From assembly GCA_036937835.1 (NCBI GenBank), contig CM072875.1, forward strand, positions 18,383,501 to 18,447,500: DNA of 64,000 bases, written 5' to 3'. This document shows positions 50,601 to 64,000 of this stretch, piece by piece; position 1 is the first letter of the stretch, and each line of letters begins with the position of its first letter. A model generated the notes under the pieces. That model made no database searches, had not been told where the DNA came from, and worked only from the letters and a program-made list of their open reading frames with translations. Both the position numbers and the translations under genes were made by a program. Source of the stretch: Pampus argenteus (Eukaryota; Chordata; Actinopteri; Scombriformes; Stromateidae).

Positions 50601-53600
50601 CATTACTCCACTACAGCTTCAACAGTACTGCCTGCTGTGTGATCTCACATACACCATGTGGAAAATACATGTGATTTCCCACCCGCTCTCCCATGTGGCT
50701 GCGCTCGCACACACACACAAAGGATCCTACTGAAAGACAAGCTCTAAATATATAAAAAAAAAAATCACACAATTTAAAATGTTAACCAACAAGATGCTCT
50801 CAAGAATATATGAAATCTGCAGTCGAGCTAGAGGCAGTTGTTATTCCCTACGAATAGGAGGCAGGCAAATTCACACAAAAAAAAAAAAAGCTCTCAAGGA
50901 GACACACTACGCGTACTGCGACAGTAAACAGCCGGTCACGTGATTATGGTCCTGTATGGCGTCAGGCTAAATGATGGGGGAGGTCTCTCTGAGCTGCGCA
51001 TCCACTCCCAGTCTTCATCTCCTCCTCCTCCGACTCCCTAATGAGTAGCAGGACAAAGCCAGGCGCAAAGGCCCGATTACTGAGACTACAGGAGAGGGGC
51101 AGAAGAGGCAACAATACCCAGCAGAGATCCAGACATCTTTAGCGTTATCACACACGGCGGCTACCAGCGTACATGTTTATGTTATACAGATCAACTAAAT
51201 ACCTCACACTATGTACGTCAAACCTGCTCCGTGCCCTAGAAATGTCGAGTCCAATTATTATCCCAATGAGAAACAAAAAGAAACTCCTATTCTTTACATG
51301 TCAGCGTTCACAATTATGGAAAATAAGCACTCAATGTATTAATCATGTAGAAATTGAGGTTATTGTGTGTATATCTGTCACATCATTATAATGATGCAAT
51401 TTTAAAACATTTATTTAAATATTTGTTGTAAATGTGATGGTAATTTGATATTTTATTAAGTCAATTCATTTAATAATAAAAAATATTTAAAATTAATTGA
51501 AGATAAAAAATATTTGTTAGTTGCAGCAATAACTGCGATAACCCATACCTGCTGTCTGCACCGTATGTAGCGTGGAGTTTTTTTTTTAATTTCAAGCACA
51601 AAACAAAGTGCAGCTCTCCTCCCATCACTGGGTTGTCTCAACTGGGGGCATATTTCGACATGGACAAACAGCAAGTGACACTGGATGCCTCAAGGCGTCT
51701 GTTCACCTCTCACTACCCTAACCCCAGACAGACGAAACACGCCTCCTCTAACCAGAGTGTCTGGCCTTCACTCCAGTGGTGGTTGGGTTATATAAATGAG
51801 CCGGCCATGTTCCTGGGAAGCAGTGGAGAGCTCTGGTTCAACATCTCCCACATGGGATGTAGCCAACTGCACATCAATCATAGTCTTTTAATTTAACTGA
51901 GAAACAAATCACGTTAACAGTAATTTGCAAAGATACTGCCAGGACATCAAATACCCTGGCTTAATTCATAATAATAAAGGTATTAATCTGTTGTAAAACC
52001 CAGACATAACATACTTTGTGAGTCCTAAATGTGTATTCTTCTATAAGATTGAGTGCTGAACTGTTTCGTAGCCTTATCCATCACTTAAAATCTTCCATTA
52101 AAAAAAACAGGAATAGCCCTAAATTTACAAGGGAGAGGTTCTAGGCATGGCTCGCACACAAATCAAAAGCCTCATAAAATAGCTTAATGTTTATGCACGA
52201 GAAGTGTATAAATAGAGTTAACTTTACTAGCAGAAGAAAACGGCTCAGCCCACTGAAACGCGGCCATTAAAACGGGTCCGGCCGAGTCAGAGAGCCTTAA
52301 GAAGCCTACCGCCACTGCTCTGAATGTAGGTTAATTATCAGATACCCAAGCAGCGAACAAGAACAATGAAGCCTTTAGTGCTGATTATAGGTTAAAAAGG
52401 AGGGGGGGAGGGATTAGAGCAAAGGTTAGGACCTAGGCGTGGGGCTTGTATTTATTTCAACCACAGCACCAAGCTCAAATGACCGACCCAAACACTGGAG
52501 AGCTGTTCACTTTTCATAGAAACCCTGATTCAGAATCAGTAAAATACCATTAATGACTGGAAAGCTGCTCTTTTATACTATTTTGTGGAAAATCATCAAC
52601 GTAAGTTAAAGAGGAAGTTTGATCTCATTAAGACGAGGCACTTTCCAACTCATGGGACATTAATGTATAATGTTTATTAACTAAAAGCACTGATATCATT
52701 TACTAAGTGAATAATATAACGATGATGTTTCATCTTTGGACATATTTCCCTCCTTCTTTCAACGGAGAAAACGTTGTAGGCAGCATTTAAAGAGGCTCAG
52801 AAGCCACCTACATGACTCAAATAGAAAACACATCAGTACCTAACAAGGTGTCACAACCACAAGTAATCCCCATCTACCGGGTCCCATATGAGCAACTATT
52901 ATCTGAAAGATAAACCAGCAGGGAAATATCGTGTCAGTTTTCATTATGACATTCAAGATGTGACTCCATCACATCCTTTTAACCTTGATGAGATGTCGAT
53001 CCGATCACAGGCAGGAGTCGAGCGACACATGGCTACCCGTTGCTGTGCCAAATCTACGGCTTTGCAATGGCCGGAGTAAACCCCCGGCGAAGGCCACTGT
53101 GTAATGGTTGACGCAGCATCTCCGTCTTCAGACAGGCAGAAATACGCAGACGACTGAGCAAACAAACTCTGATCAGCAGTCGTGCAACAAGGAAATTAGT
53201 AGCAGTTTCATTTCAGTGTTTTTCATCACTGGGCTTTTGTGATGGCGCAGATAAAAACAAGTCACACAGATTACAAAAAGCACTCTGCAGGTGAACCACT
53301 ATCTGAACTAAAGTCAACAACACACAGGTTGAACTTCTCCCGACAAACGCAAAGGAAATCCCGTATTATGCAATACCACCCAGGCTTTTATTTGTTGCTA
53401 TATAGTTTAGTCAATTCAATGAAATAACCATTAATCTTCATTTCTTCTAAATGTGTCTTCATTTGTTTGACAATAAAGAATACACAGCAAATAAGCTACA
53501 TATGCCCAGAGGGTGAAATTCATTCACCAGCAACCGTTTCCATCCATACAAGCCTTTTAGATTCAATTTATTTATGAACTCAGCACTGCATCAGAACCAG

Positions 53601-56600
53601 CATGTTTATATCAATATTACTATATTGATTTGGACTCTCAAATATTTCATTTAAAAAGACTAAAGAAAATGATCCCTGTGACTGTCACAAACACGAGCTT
53701 CTACATCAGAGGTAAACTGGATTTCTGTGAATATTTGCAGTCTTGTAAACACCATGAACATCATGAAAAATATGAGCAGAAACCAAGACATTTATGTCTT
53801 TCACTAAGCTTTCCACACAGTTTGGCCTAACGTCTCCCCGCATGTTGCGCTGTTTTCAAATCAGACACTATAGGTTAAGGTTAGGTTAGTAAAGATGTAC
53901 CTGAATACATTAGTGGCAGCTGTAGTAAGGTGTAAACATTCACCTGCTAACATAACGTTGCAGGCTACTAGACTGTTGGACGAAAACATGCCTGTAACGT
54001 GATCATCAATCCTAATCCATTCATAGCAATATTCGACCATTACAAAAGGGTTCTGGCTTTCACAACTCTGTTGGCCCGACGTCTCGTCCTTCTAAAGTGG
54101 CTGTTCGAGGAGTATATTTGTTTTTGTTTTTATGTGTTTGTTTGGCTCCGTTTTTCTAACTCAAGTACATTTGGGTGGGTCGTGGGCACAAATCATAAAT
54201 CATTTGTTTTGTATGTTTATAAACCTGTGAAAATATACTAAGCGAAAGATTTAATTATGTAATGTAGTTCTACATTATGATTAAATACGCAACCAACACC
54301 AAACCAAGTATCCAGTCATTTTATTAGAGTAAACTACACGTCACCTGTTTGACAATATGAACAACTACTCTTGAAACTAACTGATATGGTTATGTATGTA
54401 ACATTTGCCAAAAAAAAACAAAACAAAAAAAAAAGCTTCACGGTCAGTGAAACAAAACAAAAGTGAATAATGTACTTGCATTAACCTATTTTACAGCAAG
54501 AGGGTCATCAGCCCTCAGAAAGCATGGTCATTGAAAGAGCCAAGTAAACAGGATATGACCGTTTTCTTTGGCATCAGTAAAGTGAAAGCAGTCCAGCAAT
54601 GAAGAATGAAAACTATACGCCTATTGTCAAATTGTCCTTTTCTTCTTCTGAATTATCAACACACACACTTTTTCCCCTCTCACTGCTCATTCATAAAAGA
54701 AAACTTTAAAAAAAGGAGCTCATTAATATTTAAAAACCTAGACCGTTGTAATATTACAACACAGCTTCTCCTTCCTCCCCCTTTTTCCTTGCTTCTGCAT
54801 CGTCATGCTGTACTCAGAGTCCTGTAGGAGGTCACAGGCTCTCAAAATTGTCAGTCTTTAAAAGCACATGGTGGATTATCGAGGCAACATCCGCGCAAGC
54901 TGCAGCCGTTACACACAGAGATACCGCACTCAATGTACCAAACAAAAACAAGGCTCTGCACACATTCAGCTGCTGGCAAAGGCTAGCACATGTTGTGTAA
55001 TCAGGAGGCTCCACCTTCTTCACACACACACAGAAACACGCACTTGCTGGGCCTCTCGAAGACGCAGATACTTCACCGATGGAGCCAACTGCAGAGAAAG
55101 TGCTATAGAGCAGAACATATATCTGTTTTAAATAAGAGGAAATGGTTTATTTTAGGAAACTTAATTTATTATAACCTTTACAAATGTCATTCTACCCTCT
55201 ACATGATCCAAGTATGAAGGATTCAAACACACGTGAATCAAGAAGCAAACAGGCCTCAATGACTACTGACAAAAACGTGAGAGCCTATAGACACACTGGT
55301 CTTTACTTTGCTGAGGGGAAGGAGAGTAAAACAAAAACTCTGACCGTTTTGGGGTTTTTCCCCTGAAGATAAAGCACTGGTGTGATCACTCAACATTGAA
55401 AAAGAGGAACTGAATTGATACTATTGTGTTAGAGAAGTGACAATGCTTTTTGTACAGCCAGAATTCATAATAAGACTTTGCTGCCGATAAAATGCTGCAA
55501 AGTGACTAAGTTTAGACCTAGAATACATAATGAGACCCAAAATATCATAGCTAGCTAGGTTAAGCCTCCCACACGAAAGGTCTTGGGCACAAAAGTCACC
55601 ACCGTCACGAGTCATAATGACTTGTATAATTGTTAGCATTTTTTTTTTAAAAATAAGACGTTTGAGTCAACAAAAATAAACCTCAACTTGTTTTAATTAA
55701 TAAGCAATTTCTAACTTATCAGCATTACCAGAATGTTAAAAGTGATTCGCCAAACAATTATTTATTATTTTCCTTTCCAGTAATCATTGGTATGCCATCA
55801 TCTCTACCACATTGTGAAGGTCACTTTCCTAACCTGCCTATCAGATTTTCTTAATTTTCAGCATTGCAGATATGCCCAGGCGTACTTAATGTACCTTTGA
55901 GAAATGAATGATACAATCAACAGAATGATAAAACTCATGTAATGCTTTATACAAAATCAGATCAATATCAATCAGGAAACGTTATTTTTTTATCCTTTCG
56001 CTGCCCTGAAAACTACAATAAAAACAATAACAAATCCTTTGCAATAAAAAATACACAACTCCTAAAGCAGCATACTACTGGGAATACTGTACGTCCTTAT
56101 ATAATTGTTCCTGCTTTACAGCACCTTGGTCAATACCCTATTCTATGACTAAGAGGCTTATAGTCTGTCTGGAAAGGCTGTAGTAACCATGTTATGGGCT
56201 CCCAGTTATACTGTACATAGGTCTGGCTTGTGTCAGTGTTTACAAAGGAAGCAAATGTTTCAAGGATTAAAAAAATATTTCTGCATATATTTGTCATTTC
56301 AGCGGAGATCAAGTTGTAAATGACTGTCAGTGGTTGGACATTAGAGCTCGACCGATATCGGCCTATTACAGATACAGCTAAACAATAACACGGCCTACTT
56401 ACAAGGTGAAATGTGTGTCAAAATATCATTTGAAATTAAAATATTGTCATGCTGCAAAGATGTAAGAAGTAACCGTGTTAACTACATTACAGAGAGAAAT
56501 ACAAAACTGTAATAATGAGCCTTTCATTTTTTTTTATACGCATGAAGTGAGACGTCTGTTAATGTTAATGCTAACAGCAAAAGCATCAATGATTCTCAAT

Positions 56601-59600
56601 GTGCCGGGAACAACTAGCAATGAGTTACCTTTTTCAGTGTTGTGGGTTCGCTCCGTTAAATCCTCCCATCTCTTGTTTATGTGGTTTCCTGCCAGGAAAC
56701 CACATAATTAGCCAAAGCTAAGCTATATTTCCAGAGGAATCGGTGCTTCTGTTATCACAGCAGACTGAGTCACTGACTGAGTGATGAAGTTAGGCTCAGT
56801 AAGAACGTTATAAATAGAGAAATACAATGAAGTTACGGCATTGGTCGGCCTTTGGTTGCCACTCCTAATTCATGTCCGAGGTGCTCCAACAAATGACAAG
56901 GTATTTAAACAAATCTAACATTTGACAAAAAGACAGAAGAGTAATTCAGTGAAGGAAAAAGCTGCAGAGGAGCAACAAAAACAAGCTGAAAATGAGTCAC
57001 TCAAGGAAAACAGTGACAATGAGGTAGAGGAAACTGACCTGTCCGATGCCTGTTCTGAATAAAAATGGTCTTACAAAACAAATATCATGAAACAATGGGG
57101 CATCATCTATTGTGAGATTCGAAATACTTGCCAACTGGCTTGTGAAAGTTACGTACATAAGTGGCAATTATCAACCCATCTAACCATGTCGACAACAACT
57201 GAATATTTATATGCTTTGTAAAAGTAGAATTTATGGCGGAGCTGTTTTATTGGATTGTATTACATTGTACAGGTGTATATACACATACATTGTACGTTGT
57301 AGTGACGTGAATTCAACCTTTACATGTAGTATGTGTGAAGGTTTGACGGTGGCAAACAGGTGAAAAAACAGGTGTCATTTTGCCAGAATTGGACAAAAAA
57401 AACTGACAAGGCCAAGGTCATGAAGACTACCAGAGAAGTTGCGTTGCCCAGAGGGTCTTACTGGCTGGATGTTGGACAGACATTGCTTATTAACTGGACA
57501 TGGCTTCAATGTTTTGTGTACCACATAGCTAACCATATATACATTAAGTGAGAATTGTTGTCTTAACTCAAGTGCAAAACAACAACTAAATAGCATCACA
57601 TAATTTGACACCCAGAGCATCCACCAGGCATGCCGTACCAACACAGAAAGTAGTCAAGCTATTGTAGCAATGCTTCGCCAATCCAAGGAGGAAACGTGTG
57701 TAATATTGTTGTTAACTGTATTACCGTAATTTGAACATTTGAAATACTAATATTAATGACAGAAGAATAAATATATATATATATACCTTTAAAGAAGGTA
57801 AAGTCTTATGCACTGCCATAGCTGTGAATAGACTATTTTTTTGTTTATTGTAATACCTCTACAAAAAGGCATTTTAACACCAAAATGTTCGGGGGGAAAA
57901 AAGCAAGTAAAATATGTAAAGAGCTAATTGAAACTGGAAAAGCCCACCATAACATGTGACTATGTGGCTTTGTTCTCTTCACACATCAACACTGCTGTTG
58001 AATTTAGAGTTAAATATTAAATTGTTTGCATCTCTAAAAAAACACTTTGTGATTCTAGCTCTTCTATTATATCTATATCTATATATCCTTATAATCAAGG
58101 ACCTTCTGTGACACACGTCCCTTTGGAGAATAAAATAAGAAAATAATTCAAATGAGTTCACGTAAAATTGTATGAGAATATGTTACGAATACAACTTACT
58201 AAGGCCACCATCAAATGTATCCTTACCTGTGAATTTAATGATGGCTAAATATTGGTCGAGTTTGATGAGTGTCAAGTTATTTTTCTTCTGGAGTATCTGA
58301 TTTGTTGTATTCACTCACTTTAGCGACAGAGTTAATGTTAACGATAGCTCTCCGATTGTCGACAATATTCTTCTAGAAATCATTTAGTTCATACAATAAA
58401 TACTTACTCCCAGCATTGTTTAATTATGTATACTTAAATGTTATTTTGGGATCTAAGTAGATTTAAGTCAGACTCTAGCTTATCTAGAGACTAAGAACAA
58501 TCATCAGCTTTCATTGTTAAAACTGGGTGTAAACAATAAGTTAAAAAAAACCTGTATTACACAACCAACCCAAAGTCTTAAGGCCGGTCCTTCATACTTT
58601 AGCAGTGACATGCAGAAGCCGTGTGTTTGTAAACATTGTCGTACCAGTAGCACAACAGTAAAGGGCATCGTTGACAAAATGTAAGGGTTGTAGGTTTGTT
58701 AGCGGCTGTAGTTTCCACTGATCGACCAACTAGCTTGCATTTAAAAACTCAGGCTTGGTAGACGGAGACATCTCTGATCACCTGGTACCACAAGACTAGA
58801 TACTAAGTAGGGTTAAGCAACAGAAAACTGTCATCTTGTAACCACAAGAATGACATGTAAATTACATAGTAGTTACCGCACCGTTTTGTTTATTCACTAC
58901 AGCAGAATCGTTATCCACTTTTAGCCTTTCTCTGGCTTTGCATGTGGAAAAAAAATGAATAATTAAGTTGTACTAGTAAAATAATAAATCCTCCCTCCCT
59001 CATCAATACCTGTGTGTAAGATGAGTACCATTTATATTTTATATTTACAGATACTACCATGATTTGGTACTGTTTTTGGTGTATTGGAGGTTTTCATGTG
59101 CCTCATTTAAATGTGTGTAAAGATTGTCTATTTTAAATTTTTAGGGTGACGTTTGGTTGGCTCAGAGCAGTCGTTGCAAGGACAGCCATGTAAAAAAGGC
59201 AGCTTTTGTATCAGGCAACACACCCCCAAAATGTCACAGTCATTGGCTGGTTATTCAAGCTAGTTCATTGTATGACTTAGCAAATCAAAACTATATTTCT
59301 GCAACAGATTTGGTGGCTATTACAGGTATACAATTGCCTTGGTGTAAATAAACGGTGGCGTATCATTGCAGACACCACCACCCACCTCACGATAATGTCG
59401 CCCGTGCTTGCCTTCAATACATAACCAGCAATATGCTGTTGAGCGTTAAAATGTTCAACTTTTAGGGTCTGTATACATAAGAAGCTAATGTATATATAAT
59501 ATAAATATATTTAATGTTATGTCCAGAAATCCGCTCCACGAATAAATGTGTTATTATGTCACTGTGAGGTCGATATAAATTACAAGTCAAGTTCATGTGT

Positions 59601-60058
59601 CATATTTTAATGGGAATATTCAACACTAGAGCACACAGCACAGCCTGAGACAAAAGCCCCACTGCAGCCCCTTCCCTGCCCTTACAACGTCCCCCCCTCC
59701 ACAGCGCTTTATCTAGCCAGCTAGCAAACCCGTTTCCAGCCTCTGCTTCACCCCGACATTTTCCTATCGGCTTTCTGTGCGCTCGTTTTAAAAAAGGCGG
59801 CCAACTACTCAACGCAGATACGGGTGAAATTTTTTTAGTTCAGCGCGGAGAAAGTGCTCAATGTGTGTAACGCACGTGGCACACAACTATAGCGAACCCA
59901 CGCAAACACATAGCATTCCATTTTCGCACGCAGTTTACGTCAAATTAGCTTAACGTTAGCCTGCTCCGTGTAGAACTTAGCCAGATGGCTAACGTTAACT
60001 AGGATATTCACCGTCACGATACGAGGCAATCAAACAACAAACCTTGTTTTGCACTTAC

Positions 60059-60300
60059 CTTTAAACTGGGTTACACGTTCCCACCGACTCATTCAAGGTT
60101 TAACTATATATGAATATCGCCCAATATAAACAAATATCTCCTAAATACTGGACGTTAACCGTAGCCTACGGCTGTGTGACGTTCATCACTGGTTTTGAAA
60201 ACATCGCAGTCGCTCGTCCTCTCCGAGAAAAACCCAGCAAAACATGGAAGCAACACTCTCATTGGCTGATGACAATCACGTGACCACTTGAGCCCCCCCC
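60059..60300 (-). promoter_or_regulatory. ankrd12: ankrd12 5' noncoding exon and promoter
   Basis: A consensus minus-strand donor AAAG|GTAAGT at 60059/60058 ends CpG-containing sequence and would splice to the ATG exon 14.5 kb away. Just upstream are a CCAAT box (plus ATTGG at 60261-60265) and an E-box palindrome TCACGTGA at 60276-60283. The extent of the exon is inferred, and CpG-rich sequence also continues into the intron (59800-60050). Confidence 0.5.
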
Positions 60301-61737
60301 CCAAGCCCCAACCGAGCTTATAAGGTCTCTGTCTGCTGGATATACTGTAGATGGGTATGTGTCAAACGATTTAACTCTTTATTTTATCGATGTTGTGAGT
60401 TAACCAGCGCCGTTAATGTTAAAAATATCAGTTGTGCTGTCATATTTTTGTCAGCCTGTGGTGTTTTATAACCTACGGCTGGCTTTTAAGCGTGTGAATC
60501 TGGACTGAACGACAGTCATGGACACTTGACGTCATCTTTTCCGCCGTTGTATGTTGCGGTCAGTGGGAACATTCTCGAAGAACACAGCCGAGGTTAACAC
60601 ATGAATTATTGGTTTCCTAATAATTATGTAAGTTTGGTGACATGTCTTTGGTCTTGATTTTCATTTAATAAACTTAATTCGCCCTCTTCGCCCGCCAATT
60701 CCTTGTGTCGGCCAGTTTTGAATTGGTTGCGCAGTGACATTTGCATCATTGTGGATATTGTGCGCATGCGTCATAGGGCATAATATTATATGTTGCAGAG
60801 CTTTAAAGTCGCAAGAGAGGAAACCGAGGTGGGGGAGGGGCACCGGCTAGACACGAAAACGCCACCGGGGCGGCATGAAATGACAGGAGCAGTTGTAGGA
60901 AGGGGGCTGTGTGTTAAGGCTATGTATGGCAGGAGGGTTTATCATACAATAACTTTGAGATTTATTGCAAATACAAAGTGCAGTACAAAATAAATACATT
61001 ATTATTAATCATAATGAAGACTTTTGCTAATAATTTACATGATAATGTCTTAAATTAATTGCAGAAAATGTATAAAATTGTTTGATGTTGCTTGTTGAAA
61101 TTATTTGGATATATCTTTTTGTGTGTGTTTGTGAGTTTTTAATTAATGATTTCTGTTTTGGTGTAAAACATTTTATGTGTCATGATTGTACAAGATAGAG
61201 AAAAAGATATTGCATTTGGACCTATACTGAATGATCATTATGACTTGCTATATTGTAATATATCAAATTATTATGACTGGTCACACTGTAATTGTGACAT
61301 GTAAAAACCAATTTGTATGTAGAGCACAGCGTCATGCAGAAAAGCTAAGTGACAATTAATAATAAAATCAGTTTTAGTCATTCATTTTAGTCAGCTACAT
61401 TAGTCAAAACAGTTCAGAAAATAGCCTCACTCAACTGTAATAAATATTTTATAAAATGCCTTTAGGATACCGAGTTTTAGGCCTTCGTATAAATATATCA
61501 AGCTTGAAAATAATTGTCAAAAAATTCTTTCGAAGAATTTATCTGGTTCCCTTTTTTTGTATAGAAAAGTCTGCAAACATCAACACATTCAACTACACAG
61601 CCTGACAGATGGTGCAGTTATTGTCACAGGCCAAATTATAAATATATTATCTGCACCATTAGATCCTTCTATTAGATCTTATATTAGATTTTCATTGTTG
61701 AAATCCCTTTGAGTAACACACAAGACACCTGGAGCAC
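60301..61737. other. spacer between ankrd12 promoter and ndufv2 3' end
   Basis: The part nearest ankrd12 (to about 60900) is CpG-containing, with an ATTGG box at 60723-60727 and an NRF1-type GCGCATGCG at 60762-60770. The rest is AT-rich. A 67-codon plus-strand frame at 60790-60993 matches nothing I know. Confidence 0.5.
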
Positions 61738-61840
61738 AGGTACATGAACAATTTATTTACACAATATGTTTGAGTAAAACATAATAGCAGGTTCAGGGAC
61801 AAGTTGCTTTGCAAAAAAAGCACATTGTGGCCATAAATGT
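61738..61840 (-). other. ndufv2: ndufv2 3'UTR with poly(A) signal
   Basis: Short 3'UTR after the TAG at 61841-61843. A minus-strand AATAAA (plus TTTATT at 61752-61757) about 85 nt downstream is a good poly(A) signal. Confidence 0.6.
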
Positions 61841-63797
61841 CTACAGGTCCGGTCTTACACCGAAGCCTGGTCCTTTAGGAGGCTCTGACAGAGAAGTCAA
61901 TCCACCAGCAGGCTCACAGGAGAAACGGCCGTTCCTACAGAAAAACAAAAGATTGGTCCTAAGTTGCAATCAGTGTACATGACATTTTTATAATAAAGCA
62001 GTAATGCATTAAATGTATAATAAGATGCACAAAATATTAATGAATCTTTGATGAATACATACCTGGGCCCTGGTGGTGGGACTCTTCCTGCTTTAAGTTC
62101 ATCAATAATATGCTCAATATCCTTAGGGGTGAGGTCCTCCTGAAAAGAAAAACAAAAGCAGGATAAATGACTAGAAAGCAGCACAGTGCGCTACTTTTCT
62201 ATGTTAGTGGTCTCATGGGCTGGATTACTGAAAAGGTCTTCACAGTTTTACAACACATGAAGACCCTCTTACCCCCCTTACAGTCAATGTTAAAGAGAGA
62301 GGAGGGAAGTGATCGTACCATACTCTATACAAAGCATACTTTTTTTTTTCAGACATCATATGAAAGTAGCTTTTATACTAGCAGTTTAAACCATCACACT
62401 TTATTTAATAATAACCCTTCATGAATTTCATATTAACTGTTGTCAGGGACAGATAATAGGTTTTACAATGATTTTTCCGCTGCAGTGGTGCCATAAAGCA
62501 GCAGATAATTTGGTGCAGTCACTAATTTGCTCCCAAAACTGCATCAGATAGTAATATTATATTGTCTATTAATTTTTTGTGTTGTTGTTGTGGGTATAAA
62601 ACCTCATTATCCTGTGTGTGACTAAGTGTTAATAACGTGAAACATACAAAAGATAATAGAATTGGCTTAAAGTATCAGCTCAGTTCAAATCCACTTCATA
62701 AAATAATATTGTGGATCGCTTAAAATCAATGCTACAGGAGGTTCAAACTGTGTCAAATAACTTTTAATTTGTTTTTTTTAACTCAGGAAGAGCTGCATCA
62801 CACTATTTGGTGTTTAACATTATTGATGGATACATAGTCTTATCCAACAGCACTCAGTTAGTGCATTATCTTATATTTCATAAACAAATATGCAAAGATG
62901 AGACATTAAACCCCAAAACTAAACTAACCAGCTGTTTATCATTCATATCTGTGCTGTTACACGTGTTACCACAGTAATAAGCTTCTGGTCTCCAGGTTCA
63001 GGAGCATCGAACAGCCTGATACACATTAAAGTCTTTTTAAACCAATGACAAACTGGCCTTAGATAAAACTAAATGCTTTAAATTGATGACTGATTTCATT
63101 AAAAAAAAACTGTGCTAATCAATCACATAAAATGCTTAACTTAGTACAGCCTCAATTTTGCTGTTGACACAGACTTTGTGCCTCTAATGATGCCACCTAA
63201 GCTATTTGAGGTGTTACAGAAAATTCCCTCTTTCCCAGTCATATTTACTTTAATTGGGTCATTCACTTATGCGCAGCTTGCTATATCTAAATTTCCCATG
63301 GCGATTGAATACAAGATTAGTTTCATGTGATGTTTAACCACAAATCCAAAAACTGAAGCTTTTCATATTACATCTCACCAAGGTCGTATATGGGACAACA
63401 TTGTTATTCCAGCAAGATAACTATCAAATTAAGAATAGTTATTTTTCTGATGCTTTCCTTTATTTCCTCCCTATTCATTTCTCATAAGCCACACATGTAG
63501 TGGACTATAACTACACCTGCAGATGCTTCTGAAGTAAAAAAAAGGTGGCATTTCTGAGATAGGGCTGCAAGTTGTATTCTCTACAGACATTCTTTGCTAA
63601 ATGAATTTCAGCCTTTAACCTAATTTTGTAAATTCAGTTATAATGTTCAGTAGAGAAGCTGTATGCACAGAGTAGACAAGCACTCACATAATAGTTGTCA
63701 TTGATCTGGACCATCGGTGCATTCACACAGGCACCCAGACATTCCACTTCTATTAGTGTGAACATCTTATCTGGAGTCGTCTCTCCAACCTTGATAC
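61841..63797 (-). CDS. ndufv2: NADH:ubiquinone oxidoreductase core subunit V2 (24 kDa), 3' exons
   Basis: The last three coding exons are present and join in phase: 63688-63797, 62063-62139 and 61841-61934. They encode about 93 C-terminal residues. The first starts IKVGETTPDKMFTLIEVECLGACVNAPM-type sequence, so it contains the CLGAC pair of cysteines that helps hold the [2Fe-2S] cluster N1a. The second encodes EDLTPKDIEHIIDELKAGR, and the last reads GRFSCEPAGGLTSLSEPPKG and ends FGVRPDL. NDUFV2 is a nuclear-encoded subunit of the peripheral NADH-oxidising arm of mitochondrial complex I, beside NDUFV1. The mitochondrial targeting peptide, the first cysteine pair and the remaining exons lie beyond the right edge. 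The neighbour order with ankrd12 is as in human 18p11, and the gap from its stop to the ankrd12 promoter is about 1.5 kb. Confidence 0.97.
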
Positions 63798-64000
63798 CTG
63801 TGGAAAGACAAATAAACAGGAATTATTTATATTTGGTTAAATTTCTTCTAGAAAGCGGCAGATTGAGACATCAAATATATGTAACTCAAGCAATACAACG
63901 TGATATTACACAGCTGTAACGCAATCTGAGAGTTATAATAAAAGTATAACCTCAGTATTTGGTTGATTGAAAGAAGAAACAGACTGAGATATTAGCAGTA
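63798..64000 (-). other. ndufv2: ndufv2 intron (partial)
   Basis: AT-rich sequence upstream of the first visible ndufv2 exon, with no further exon recognised before the window edge. Confidence 0.6.

Larger units (their letters stand above)
45533..60058 (-). other. ankrd12: ankrd12 intron 1 (14.5 kb)
   Basis: Between the inferred 5' noncoding exon and the ATG exon I see no coding gene on either strand. Short frames of 60-96 codons are scattered, unsupported by family resemblance or splice partners. The intron holds the Tc1-type relic at 46411-47642, a TA microsatellite near 57768-57785, and three segments that are less AT-rich than the rest (about 49150-49450, 50930-51170 and 52240-52450). 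Confidence 0.6.

Noticed and set aside
56343..56365. Possible transposon end (AGCTCGACCGATATCGGCC)
   Set aside because: It resembles a recurrent vertebrate repeat motif, but no second end, target duplication or coding relic was found.

Overview
This is vertebrate nuclear DNA, almost certainly from a teleost fish. It has GT-AG split genes with short introns, CpG-rich promoters, (CA)n microsatellites and a decayed Tc1-type transposon. Five genes reconstruct exon by exon with consistent splice phases, four of them full-length in their coding part, and a sixth is caught by its first coding exon. All six lie on the minus strand, so transcription runs from high to low coordinates.

Layout from right to left, in transcription order: ndufv2 (3' part only, 61841-63797), ankrd12 (ATG exon at 45478, stop at 32396, 5' noncoding exon near 60.1 kb), twsg1 (28803-20512), ralbp1 (17879-12988), rab31 (10595-6013) and vapa (first coding exon 2215-2158; the rest lies beyond the left edge). 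This is the order and orientation of human chromosome 18p11.22 (NDUFV2-ANKRD12-TWSG1-RALBP1-PPP4R1-RAB31-VAPA), except that PPP4R1 is missing between ralbp1 and rab31.

Predicted products: Rab31, 194 aa (Golgi/endosome GTPase); RalBP1/RLIP76, 659 aa (RhoGAP and Ral effector); Twsg1, 223 aa (secreted BMP modulator); Ankrd12, 1940 aa (nuclear ankyrin-repeat cofactor); the C-terminal ~93 residues of Ndufv2 (complex I 24-kDa subunit); and the N-terminal 19 residues of Vapa (ER membrane tether). They form no operon or pathway. This is a conserved syntenic block of mostly housekeeping and developmental genes.

Non-genic sequence is dominated by the 14.5-kb first intron of ankrd12, which holds a 1.23-kb Tc1/mariner relic and a few GC-distinct islands that may be enhancers. 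Other points of interest are CTCF-like motifs near gene boundaries, a 34-bp perfect palindrome, a C-rich repeat forming the 3' splice-site tract of an in-frame ankrd12 cassette exon, a (CAG)11 tract in a twsg1 intron, and loss of the reported ATP-binding motif in RalBP1. I found no RNA genes, CRISPR arrays or prokaryotic features, and no clear sign of a wholly new system.
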